The notes beneath the pieces were generated by a model, which was given only the letters and a program-made list of their open reading frames with translations, ran no database searches and was not told where the DNA came from. Below are positions 1-6,102 of a stretch of 7,139 nt of DNA, in pieces. The stretch's first letter is position 1, and each line of letters opens with the position of its first letter. Both the position numbers and the translations under genes were made by a program. Where the stretch lies: NCBI GenBank assembly GCA_003542655.1, contig DPKF01000044.1, forward strand, positions 1-7,139. Reading direction: 5' to 3'. The DNA is from Holosporales bacterium. GTDB lineage: Bacteria; Pseudomonadota; Alphaproteobacteria; Paracaedibacterales; UBA11393.

Positions 1-826
1 AAATCACTACGTCAATACAGTTGATTATACACATAAAAACACAGAACCAATAAGATTTTTTCATCCAGAGTTGGGTTTTTAATGTTTTGTACCACTGTGT
101 AATATAGTCTGCAATTTTAATGCAGTGCTCCCTATTATTGAGAATATGATTCGCACTTGGCATGGGGCCTAATTGTGTTGGGGATTGTATTGTATTCATA
201 ATGATTGCTGCATGGTGAAAGGGAATGACGTCATCATTTATGGCGTGCAGGTTTAATAAAGGTGCTGGCAACTCCGTAACTGTTAGATCAAAATATTTTT
301 TAGCATCTTCTAAAAAAGTCATATTTACTTTGTATTTTTTCCCCATAACATCAAGGTTGCCAAAACCTCTATGTGTTACGTCTGCTAGTGGTTGGTCAAA
401 GCGTCCTACAGTCTGTTTTGTTGTATAAGGCGCATTTAAAGTGACTATCCCTTTCAAGTTATTTAATTTCTGTGAAGCATATAAGCTTGTAAGCCCACCA
501 AGGCTATGACCAATTAATAGGTCTGCTTCTTGGTAATGCGCTTTTAAAAAATGATTTGCACTTAATACATCATCAATATTATGTGACATACTGGATGCAG
601 AAAAATCACCGCTACTTTCACCAATTCCTGTAAAGTCAAAGCGTAGCATCGCTATGCCGTTATTGGCCAATTGTTTGCTGATAACAAATGCTGCCGTAAT
701 ATCTTTAGAACAGGTAAAACAATGGCAAAAAATACCAAAGGCAATGGGGTTTTCGGGTAAATTTAACCTGCCATGCAGTGTATGACCCTCGCTATTTTTA
801 AATGTAACCTTTTTCGTGGTGAGCAT
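1..826 (-). CDS. Alpha/beta hydrolase (OsmC-fusion-type N-terminal domain), 3' end outside window
   Basis: Read from the reverse strand: 275 codons stay open to the window edge, so the C-terminus is missing. It is a serine hydrolase of the alpha/beta fold; substrate unknown, probably cytoplasmic since no signal peptide is seen. Visible motifs are the HCFTCSKD block (residues 35-42), which is typical of the hydrolase half of alpha/beta hydrolase-OsmC fusion proteins, then LRFDFTGIGES (61-71), and the nucleophile elbow GHSLGG with Ser108. Acid candidates are Asp198/Asp199 in NDDVIP, and the likely catalytic His is His227 in ANHILN. The domain should end near residue 249. The next 26 residues are hydrophobic and Cys-containing and do not look like the start of an OsmC domain. 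The ATG at 826-824 is the first start after an in-frame TAA at 831-829; AAGG lies almost against it. It begins 19 bases after the aldolase stop, so the two are probably co-transcribed. Fold is confident; single-domain versus fusion is open. Confidence 0.85.
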   Translation of the reverse strand, partial: MLTTKKVTFKNSEGHTLHGRLNLPENPIAFGIFCHCFTCSKDITAAFVISKQLANNGIAMLRFDFTGIGESSGDFSASSMSHNIDDVLSANHFLKAHYQEADLLIGHSLGGLTSLYASQKLNNLKGIVTLNAPYTTKQTVGRFDQPLADVTHRGFGNLDVMGKKYKVNMTFLEDAKKYFDLTVTELPAPLLNLHAINDDVIPFHHAAIIMNTIQSPTQLGPMPSANHILNNREHCIKIADYITQWYKTLKTQLWMKKSYWFCVFMCIINCIDVVI

Positions 827-845
827 ACCTTAGTTCTTATCAATC

Positions 846-1685
846 TTAATGTTGTATTGTTTGGGCTGCAAATAGGTTTTCTTGATCAATGTTTTCATAT
901 TTTTCTAAAAGCTCTAGTAATCTACCTGCTGGCAGAGAAATTGGTGCCGATTCAGTTTGTTCTTTGCGCAAATCACGAACCATTGCATTCCATTCTAAAT
1001 CGCAATTTTTAATGACAGTTGTTTGTTGAACAACTTTTTCACACACCTCTTTTGGTATCATAGCAAATTCTTTGCCGGTTGCTAGAAGCTTCATCTGAAT
1101 TGCTGCGGTTTTTTCTAATGTATACATTGTACAAAATGCATCTTGTAAATTTCGACCAACTGTTAAAAAACCATGATTGCGTAAAATCATAATATCTTTG
1201 TCGCCTAAGTCATGTAAAAGTGTTGCTTGTTCAGTTTCTTCAATTGCGATACCTTCATAATCATGATATGCGATTTGGTTATAAAAGTGGCAGGCATGCT
1301 GTGATAAAGGTAATAATCCGTCTTTTAAAGAGGATAAAGCAACACCATTTGTTGAGTGAAAATGCACAATTGAATTCACATCCGGCCTACTTAGATAAAT
1401 AGTATGATGAATATTTTCACCGGCAGGATTATAGTTAAATTCATTATTGCCTATAATTTTACCATCGACCCTAACTTTTAAAAGGCTATTTGGTGTAATT
1501 TCATTAAAAAGAAGGCCAAATGGGTTGATGAGGTAACAATCAGGTTCTTCAGGTAGACGTACAGAAATATGACCATAAATTAAGTCATCCCATCCATATT
1601 TAACACATAGATGGTAGGCGTCAGATAGTTCTTGCCGTAATTTTGCTTCTGGAGCAGATGATGGGCTTACTTTATAAAGTGACAT
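846..1685 (-). CDS. Class II aldolase/adducin family protein
   Basis: A 279-residue member of the class II (zinc-dependent) aldolase/adducin fold, the family of fuculose-phosphate aldolase and ribulose-phosphate 4-epimerase. The metal ligands are visible: His108 and His110 in VHFHSTNG and His171 in RNHGFLTVG. The 63-residue spacing matches His92 to His155 of E. coli FucA. The N-terminal blocks YGWDDLIYGHISVR (30-43) and LINPFGLLFNEIT (52-64), with SQHACHF and YHDYEGIA further on, resemble the common proteobacterial subfamily of unassigned substrate. The catalytic Glu73 of FucA has no sure counterpart: Glu90 (PAGENIHH) fits only with a gap, otherwise Gly89 takes the place. I therefore do not name a reaction. 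The ATG is preceded directly by an in-frame TAA, which fixes the start; no clear Shine-Dalgarno is seen. The hydrolase gene follows after 19 bases. Upstream is the divergent gap shared with pdhC, with a CtrA-like box about 50-65 bases before the start. Confidence 0.9.
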   Translation of the reverse strand: MSLYKVSPSSAPEAKLRQELSDAYHLCVKYGWDDLIYGHISVRLPEEPDCYLINPFGLLFNEITPNSLLKVRVDGKIIGNNEFNYNPAGENIHHTIYLSRPDVNSIVHFHSTNGVALSSLKDGLLPLSQHACHFYNQIAYHDYEGIAIEETEQATLLHDLGDKDIMILRNHGFLTVGRNLQDAFCTMYTLEKTAAIQMKLLATGKEFAMIPKEVCEKVVQQTTVIKNCDLEWNAMVRDLRKEQTESAPISLPAGRLLELLEKYENIDQENLFAAQTIQH

Positions 1686-1710
1686 TTATAAATTGAAATT
1701 AGGGGGTCTA

Positions 1711-1740
1711 AATTTAGCCTAGGATAAAAAGTGTTAACAA
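1711..1740 (-). promoter_or_regulatory. Possible sigma-70-type promoter of the aldolase gene
   Basis: Reading the minus strand, TTGTTA (1740-1735) could act as a -35 and TAAATT (1716-1711) as a -10, 18 bases apart, each matching consensus at four of six positions. Transcription would start near 1704, about 20 bases before the aldolase ATG. The -35 lies inside the CtrA-like box, an arrangement common at CtrA-activated promoters. Such weak matches are easy to find in A/T-rich DNA. Confidence 0.3.
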
Positions 1741-1749
1741 AAAGTTAAC
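1734..1749. promoter_or_regulatory. Putative CtrA-binding box (TTAA-N7-TTAAC)
   Basis: TTAA at 1734-1737 and TTAAC at 1745-1749 are separated by exactly seven bases, which is the full consensus for the alphaproteobacterial cell-cycle regulator CtrA. Each half is a GTTAAC palindrome (1733-1738 and 1744-1749) within an 11-base tandem repeat, GTTAACAAAAA then GTTAACAAAAC, so the site reads the same way on both strands. It sits in the divergent gap, 48 bases upstream of the aldolase start and about 180 bases upstream of pdhC, so the aldolase operon is the likelier target. The match is seen; binding is inferred, and a chance match in A/T-rich DNA is possible. Confidence 0.45.
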
Positions 1750-1880
1750 AAAACGAAAAATATTTTTTTATAACCATATTATTTAATAAAAGATGGGGGC
1801 GCTGGTTTTATATGCTAAAGACCTATAAATAGTCTCATTTATGATGAACGTGTACACAATTTTTTCTCCATATAGATTTT

Positions 1881-1901
1881 ATCATAAATTCACGGTATGA
1901 T
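1881..1901. promoter_or_regulatory. Inverted repeat overlapping a possible -10 of pdhC
   Basis: ATCATA (1881-1886) and its exact complement TATGAT (1896-1901) flank nine bases. The right arm TATGAT is also a five-of-six match to a -10 hexamer, placing a start near 1908, about 22 bases before the pdhC ATG. No convincing -35 lies at the right distance (TAGATT at 1873-1878 is poor). This could be an operator over the core promoter or coincidence. The remainder of the 1686-1929 gap, outside the CtrA-like box and this repeat, shows small palindromes only: CTAAATTTAG 1708-1717, CCTAGG 1718-1723 and GTGTACAC 1850-1857. Confidence 0.25.
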
Positions 1902-1929
1902 TTGTTTATAGATTTTAAGCTAAAAAAAT

Positions 1930-3132
1930 ATGACTGTTCAAGTGTTCATGCCTGCCTTAAGCCCAACGATGACTGAAGGAAACCTTGTGAAATGGGTTAA
2001 AAAAGAAGGTGATCGAATTAATGCTGGCGATGTTATGTGTGAAATTGAAACAGATAAGGCCACAATGGAAGTTGAAGCTGTTGATGAAGGTGTTCTTGGA
2101 AAAATTTTTATTCCAGAAGGCTCTGAAGGTGTTAAAGTCAATAGTTTAATTGCTGTTTTGCTAGAAGATGGTGAAGATGCATCGGCACTTAATGATGTTA
2201 TGATTTCTGATGAAACAGAAATAAAGGTTGTTGCTGCACAAAAATATGAAGAAAAGATGGTTCATATTAATGTGCCACAGACTGCAAAAGCGGATGATCG
2301 TATATTTGCAACGCCACTTGCCAAACGTATAGCACAGAATAAGAATATGTCTTTGAACAGCATAACGGGTAGTGGCCCTCATGGGCGTATTGTAAAATCT
2401 GACATTGAAAATATGCAGACAACATCTCAGCAGCAGGTTGAAATCCAAGGTTTGGTCTATGAAGATAAAAAGGTGTCTTTAATGCGTAAAACTGTTGCAA
2501 AACGGTTAACAGAATCAAAAAATACGGTCCCACATTTTTACTTAATCGCGGACTGTGAATTGGATGCCTTACTGGCTTTAAGAGCACAAATTAATGCTGA
2601 AAGTAGTCATAAAATTTCAGTGAATGACATGGTCATTAAAGCGTGTTCTAAAGTGCTTCAAGATGTGCCGGAGATCAATGTAACCTGGCACGATACCTAT
2701 ATTAGACAGTATAGAAATATCGATATTTCTGTTGCCGTTGCCATTGACGGCGGTCTGGTCACGCCTGTTTTGTGTAATACAGAGAATATGAAATTGTCAG
2801 AAATATCCACAAGCGTTAAAGCTTTGGCTGAAAAGGCGCGTGCGGGCAAATTGCAGCCACATGAATATGAAGGTGGCAGTTTTACAGTTTCAAATTTGGG
2901 TATGTATGGTGTGAAGGAATTTTCTGCAATTGTTAACCCACCGCAAGGCTGTATTTTAGCCGTCGGAGCGGGGGAAAAGCGTGTGATTGTTAAAAATGAT
3001 AAACCGGCGGTTGCAACTATTATGACGGTAACACTTTCTGTTGATCACAGAAGTGTTGATGGTGCGTTAGGGGCTCAATTTTTAAAAAGCTTTAAAAAGT
3101 ATATTGAACATCCTGTGCTGACTTTAGTGTAA
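1930..3132 (+). CDS. pdhC: Dihydrolipoyl acetyltransferase, E2 of pyruvate dehydrogenase
   Basis: E2 transfers the acetyl group from lipoamide to CoA and forms the core of the cytoplasmic pyruvate dehydrogenase complex. The protein has 400 residues. A single lipoyl domain spans about 1-80, with the lipoylated Lys43 in ETDKATME. The peripheral-subunit-binding domain spans about 123-162 (TPLAKRIA, GSGPHGRIVKSDI). The catalytic domain runs from about 178 to 400, with the active site DHRSVDG giving His373 and Asp377. The N-terminal FMPALSPTMTEGNLVKW is typical of pyruvate rather than oxoglutarate E2, and the one-lipoyl layout is the alphaproteobacterial/mitochondrial form. The first linker (about 82-122) is short and lacks the usual Ala/Pro richness. 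An in-frame TAA nine bases upstream (1921-1923) fixes the ATG; the leader is A-rich without a clear Shine-Dalgarno. E1 genes (pdhA, pdhB) and E3, often adjacent in this group, are absent here. The two binding-protein genes follow 32 bases downstream. Confidence 0.95.
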   Translation: MTVQVFMPALSPTMTEGNLVKWVKKEGDRINAGDVMCEIETDKATMEVEAVDEGVLGKIFIPEGSEGVKVNSLIAVLLEDGEDASALNDVMISDETEIKVVAAQKYEEKMVHINVPQTAKADDRIFATPLAKRIAQNKNMSLNSITGSGPHGRIVKSDIENMQTTSQQQVEIQGLVYEDKKVSLMRKTVAKRLTESKNTVPHFYLIADCELDALLALRAQINAESSHKISVNDMVIKACSKVLQDVPEINVTWHDTYIRQYRNIDISVAVAIDGGLVTPVLCNTENMKLSEISTSVKALAEKARAGKLQPHEYEGGSFTVSNLGMYGVKEFSAIVNPPQGCILAVGAGEKRVIVKNDKPAVATIMTVTLSVDHRSVDGALGAQFLKSFKKYIEHPVLTLV

Positions 3133-3152
3133 GCGTACAGTTTAACATAAAT

Positions 3153-3156
3153 GGAG
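3153..3156 (+). promoter_or_regulatory. Ribosome binding site of the first binding-protein gene
   Basis: GGAG lies eight bases before the ATG at 3165, the clearest Shine-Dalgarno in the window. It favours that ATG over the in-frame ATG at 3177. No terminator or good promoter is seen in the 32 bases after pdhC, so the gene is probably read from the pdhC transcript with its own ribosome entry. Confidence 0.6.
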
Positions 3157-3164
3157 TTACGGGA

Positions 3165-4208
3165 ATGATACAGTTGATGCGGTTGATATATCGATTTGGA
3201 ATTTGTATTTCATTAATTGCAAGCGGTTTACATGCAGGTAGTGCAAAGACGGCTGTGCCGCGACATACTATTGCGCAAGATTCAGCATTTAAAGCGTTAA
3301 TGACGAAAGAAGCTTTTGCTAAGAAAAAAGAATTTGTTGCGTTCCCTGATATTCAGAAAATTTTGAAGCATGGTGTGTTAACGGTTTCTTTACTAAATGA
3401 AGATATTTTCCCTTTCTTTTTTTATGATAAAAATGAAGGGTTTTTAGGCATTGATAGGCAAATGATTAATTCTATAGCCCGGGCGCTTGGTGCCAACGTT
3501 AAGTTAAAAATTATTAGAACGGCTAAAACATATGATGATGTTATTGCTCAGGTCAGTAGCGGGTTAGCACACCTTGGTGTTTCAAAAATTAATTATACGG
3601 CAGAACGCTCGCTCAAGGTTTTGTATGGTGATGTGTCATATATTACGTTACATCCAGCGCTTTTAGTGAATATAAAATCTTTATCGAATTATAAAGATCA
3701 ATTTAACGCTGGCAAATTTTTTGAACTTAAAAATAAACATAAAATTTGTACGATAGCTAAGTCTTCTGATGCAGATCTTGTTAAAAAATTATTTCCTGGC
3801 GCCATTATTGTGGCATCAAAAAATGAAAAAAATCGTGATAAGAAATTTGCTGATGGAGCCTGTGATGCACTGTTATTAGATGATTATGATTTAAAGAAAA
3901 AGTTAGAGGAGGATCCTTTACTAAAAAGGGATTATAAAACAGTTGTCTTAAATAAAGTTCCAACACCTGTATATGTGGTGACCAATCCAAAATACCCCAA
4001 TTTATCAGATTTTATTGATGATCTTGTGCGCAATTCAGGTGTTTTGCAATTTTCATTGGAAAGCAGTTTTGATCAGTATAAAAAATATATTCAGCCCTTA
4101 GGTGTTAGAGAGGCAACATTAGAACAGAAAGAGTTATTAGAGAAAGATAGTGAGCTTGCTGTTAACCAACATCAGGATGGAGAAAAAAAAGAAAGGGTTC
4201 TATCATGA
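3165..4208 (+). CDS. Periplasmic amino-acid-type solute-binding protein (SBP_bac_3 family), first of tandem pair
   Basis: A 347-residue extracellular solute-binding protein family 3 member. Residues 1-27 form a Sec signal peptide: basic start, hydrophobic ICISLIASGL, cleavage likely near HAGSA. No lipobox Cys is present, so a soluble periplasmic protein is expected. The domain covers about 64-308: NEDIFPFFFYDK (78-89), GIDRQMINSIA (95-105), and YTAERSLKVLY (144-154), in which Thr145 and Arg148 fit the T-x-x-R motif that holds the ligand carboxylate in this family. Asp239/Asp240 in LLLDDYD lie where the family usually has an Asp for the amino group. The mature protein has two cysteines, 195 and 233. 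An unusual charged tail (311-347, rich in Glu and Lys) extends past the domain. The gene overlaps the next by four bases (ATGA) and encodes its paralogue. No permease or ATPase is nearby. Ligand unknown; a polar amino acid is the family-based guess. Confidence 0.85.
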   Translation: MIQLMRLIYRFGICISLIASGLHAGSAKTAVPRHTIAQDSAFKALMTKEAFAKKKEFVAFPDIQKILKHGVLTVSLLNEDIFPFFFYDKNEGFLGIDRQMINSIARALGANVKLKIIRTAKTYDDVIAQVSSGLAHLGVSKINYTAERSLKVLYGDVSYITLHPALLVNIKSLSNYKDQFNAGKFFELKNKHKICTIAKSSDADLVKKLFPGAIIVASKNEKNRDKKFADGACDALLLDDYDLKKKLEEDPLLKRDYKTVVLNKVPTPVYVVTNPKYPNLSDFIDDLVRNSGVLQFSLESSFDQYKKYIQPLGVREATLEQKELLEKDSELAVNQHQDGEKKERVLS

Positions 4209-5074
4209 AAATTTTAAGACACATTATATGCATATTAATTTTGTTAACAAGTGTAACTGTTGCAGAAGAAAATAAGACACCTGTTCCGGGATCTCCAGGC
4301 ATTCTGTTTCCAGATATGCAGCATTTTATTAAAAAGAAAAAGCTTGTTTTGGCGATCTATGAGGAAGATACACCCCCCTTTTTTTATAGAGATAAAACTG
4401 GTGAAACAGTGGGTATTGACGTGGATATAGCAAAAACAATTGCTAAAAATATTCATCCGGATATAGAGGTAGAAATCACACGAAAAGCGAAAACATTTAA
4501 TGAGGTGATTGATATTGTAAGCCGTGGAGAGGCTGATATTGCTATATCATTATTGAGTTATACAACACAGCGTTCTCGCAAGGTGTATTATACGCGCACA
4601 CCTTACATTATTATTAGAATGGCATTATTTGTAAGCCAACTTGCCATATCACAGTCTGGAAAAGCACCAACATTAAATAATATGTTTTCTGAAAAAGATA
4701 AGCGCACTCTGTGTGTTATTGAAGGGACTTCTTATGAAGAAGTAGCAAAAAAAGTTCTTCCCCATGCGGTGCTTGTTCCGGTTAAGGCATCTAAAGATTT
4801 ATTGCCAAGTGTCCAGGCTGGAAAATGTTTTGCTTTTTTTGAAGATGATCAGGGCATTCGTAAAAGACTTATTAAGGATCCGCAATTAAATTTACGATAT
4901 CAGATGATTGTTTTAAAAGATGAATTAGATCCGATTAATATTGTCATCGGTCCAAAGTTTCCTGAACTTGCTGAATTTATTGAGTTGATGATTCAACACA
5001 CAGCGTCACTAAGGTTTGATCTTGATGACTTGTTAAAAAAATATCAACATACTTTTATCGATATTCCGGCATAA
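4205..5074 (+). CDS. Periplasmic amino-acid-type solute-binding protein (SBP_bac_3 family), second of tandem pair
   Basis: A 289-residue paralogue of the preceding product. By hand alignment, about 38 of 104 residues agree across the N-terminal lobe. A signal peptide covers 1-20 (MKILRHIICILILLTSVTVA, cleavage before EEN) with no lipobox. Domain landmarks are EEDTPPFFYRDK (53-64), GIDVDIAKTIA (70-80), and YTTQRSRKVYY (119-129), with Thr120 and Arg123 as the T-x-x-R carboxylate-binding motif. FFEDDQG (211-217) parallels LLLDDYD of the first copy. Mature cysteines are Cys170 (TLCVIEG) and Cys208 (GKCFAFF), at the same places as in the paralogue. It ends soon after the domain and lacks the long charged tail. 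AAAGGG at 4192-4197 lies seven bases before the ATG, and the start overlaps the upstream stop, so translational coupling is likely. The product should deliver a small polar solute to an importer encoded elsewhere; a non-transport role cannot be excluded. Confidence 0.85.
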   Translation: MKILRHIICILILLTSVTVAEENKTPVPGSPGILFPDMQHFIKKKKLVLAIYEEDTPPFFYRDKTGETVGIDVDIAKTIAKNIHPDIEVEITRKAKTFNEVIDIVSRGEADIAISLLSYTTQRSRKVYYTRTPYIIIRMALFVSQLAISQSGKAPTLNNMFSEKDKRTLCVIEGTSYEEVAKKVLPHAVLVPVKASKDLLPSVQAGKCFAFFEDDQGIRKRLIKDPQLNLRYQMIVLKDELDPINIVIGPKFPELAEFIELMIQHTASLRFDLDDLLKKYQHTFIDIPA

Positions 5075-5088
5075 ATTATTTTGATGCC

Positions 5089-5123
5089 AGCATAAGTAGG
5101 TAACTTCCTGCATTTTTTATGCT
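5089..5123 (+). terminator. Possible terminator after the second binding-protein gene
   Basis: GTAGG (5096-5100) can pair with CCTGC (5107-5111, one G-U pair) around a six-base loop, followed after one A by six T (5113-5118), as in a short intrinsic terminator. An outer pair, AGCATAA (5089-5095) with TTATGCT (5117-5123), could enclose it. The stem is short and the T run modest. It sits 15-50 bases past the stop at 5074, which is the expected place to end the pdhC transcript before fmt. Confidence 0.4.
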
Positions 5124-5152
5124 AGGATGGCGTATCTTATCAAAATGAGTAG

Positions 5153-6091
5153 ATGTCTTTTTTTATGAATAAACCTTTAAATATTCTTTTTATGGGGACG
5201 CCATTATTTGCGCTGCATTCTTTAAAAGCGCTACATAGTGCTGGGCATAATATTAAAGCTATTTATTGTCAGCCACCTAAACAAAAGGGTAGGGGGCAAA
5301 AGGTTCAAAAAAACCCTACACATATTTGGGGAGAAAGTCATAATATTCCCGTTTTGACGCCGACATCTTTAAAAACGCAAGATGCTCTCGATCATGTAAA
5401 AAGTTTTAATGCTGATCTTATTGTGGTTGTTGCTTATGGTCTGTTACTGCCAAAACAAGTTTTAGCTTTACCACCTATGGGGTGCATCAATATTCATGCC
5501 TCTTTGCTTCCAAGGTGGCGTGGTGCAGCACCTATTCAGCGCGCTATTATGGCTGGTGATGTTAAAACTGGATTAACAACGATGTATATGGATGAGGGGC
5601 TGGACACTGGTGATATGCTAGAGACAGTTGAGTTGCCCATTTCACTAACAACGACCGCCCAATCATTGCATGATGCTTTAGCTGTGGCATCAGAAGAGCT
5701 GATTGTGTCAACTTTAACAAGTTTACAGTCTGGGAAAATTGTTCAAAAACAACAACCTGATATTGGCGTTATTTATGCAGAAAAGTTAATGAAGCATGAG
5801 GGACAGCTAGATTTTTTTAAATCAGCTAAAGAACTAGATTGTATGATTCGTGGTATGACGCCGCAGATAAGTGTTTGGTATGAAGGATTATCGACGCGTG
5901 TCAAGATCGTGCATGCGACACCTGTTGAAAATTTTGAAAAAATACTAGCAGTTGGAGCGCACCATATTCAAGATGGCTATCTTTACATTCAATGTGGTGC
6001 GGGTATGTTACGCATAGATACGCTTCAGCCTGAGGGAAAGAAAGCCTTAGAAACAGGTGAGTTTCTTAAGGGGTACCGACCCGTAAAATAA
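5153..6091 (+). CDS. fmt: Methionyl-tRNA formyltransferase
   Basis: Fmt transfers a formyl group from 10-formyltetrahydrofolate to Met-tRNA of the initiator type in the cytoplasm, allowing bacterial initiation. The 312-residue length is normal. The N-terminal Rossmann-type formyltransferase domain starts with ILFMGTPLFALHSLKAL (11-27). The active-site block is INIHASLLPRWRGAAPIQRA, with Asn113 and His115, and Asp151 follows in DEGLDTGD. These match E. coli Asn106, His108 and Asp144 with identical spacing. The smaller C-terminal tRNA-binding domain runs from about 212 to the end and closes with the typical FLKGYRPV. A TAG directly before the ATG (5150-5152) rules out an upstream start. Met5 (5165) is an alternative, but it is preceded only by a T run, while GAG lies just before the chosen ATG. 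The usual partner def is not adjacent. The stop at 6089-6091 lies four bases from the converging lpxA stop. Confidence 0.96.
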   Translation: MSFFMNKPLNILFMGTPLFALHSLKALHSAGHNIKAIYCQPPKQKGRGQKVQKNPTHIWGESHNIPVLTPTSLKTQDALDHVKSFNADLIVVVAYGLLLPKQVLALPPMGCINIHASLLPRWRGAAPIQRAIMAGDVKTGLTTMYMDEGLDTGDMLETVELPISLTTTAQSLHDALAVASEELIVSTLTSLQSGKIVQKQQPDIGVIYAEKLMKHEGQLDFFKSAKELDCMIRGMTPQISVWYEGLSTRVKIVHATPVENFEKILAVGAHHIQDGYLYIQCGAGMLRIDTLQPEGKKALETGEFLKGYRPVK

Positions 6092-6102
6092 AATTTTATT
6101 TT
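6085..6102. terminator. 18-base A/T palindrome between converging fmt and lpxA; possible weak bidirectional terminator
   Basis: AAAATAAAATTTTATTTT is a perfect palindrome that contains the stop codons of both genes (TAA at 6089-6091 on plus and at 6098-6096 on minus), symmetrically placed. As RNA it could fold into a 7-pair A-U stem with a 4-base loop in either direction. With no G-C pairs and no separate U run, termination would be weak; it may simply reflect two AT-rich gene ends meeting. Confidence 0.3.

Noticed and set aside
225..428. Plus-strand open frame of 67 codons
   Set aside because: Lies opposite the hydrolase gene, which has clear family motifs in the antisense frame; composition and content look like a shadow.
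773..1012. Plus-strand open frame of 79 codons, leucine- and phenylalanine-rich
   Set aside because: Spans the hydrolase start and the aldolase 3' end in antisense; no motif or ribosome binding site supports it.
1430..1440. Glu90 of the aldolase-family protein as a definite catalytic residue
   Set aside because: It aligns with FucA Glu73 only if a one-residue gap is placed after it; without the gap the position is Gly89, so I did not assign aldolase activity.
1825..1842. ATAAAT/ATTTAT inverted repeat in the divergent gap
   Set aside because: Six A/T pairs only, no T run and not near a gene end; expected by chance in such AT-rich DNA.
2161..2587. Two overlapping minus-strand open frames within pdhC
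   Set aside because: Antisense to the linker, subunit-binding domain and start of the catalytic domain of E2, all in conserved frame.
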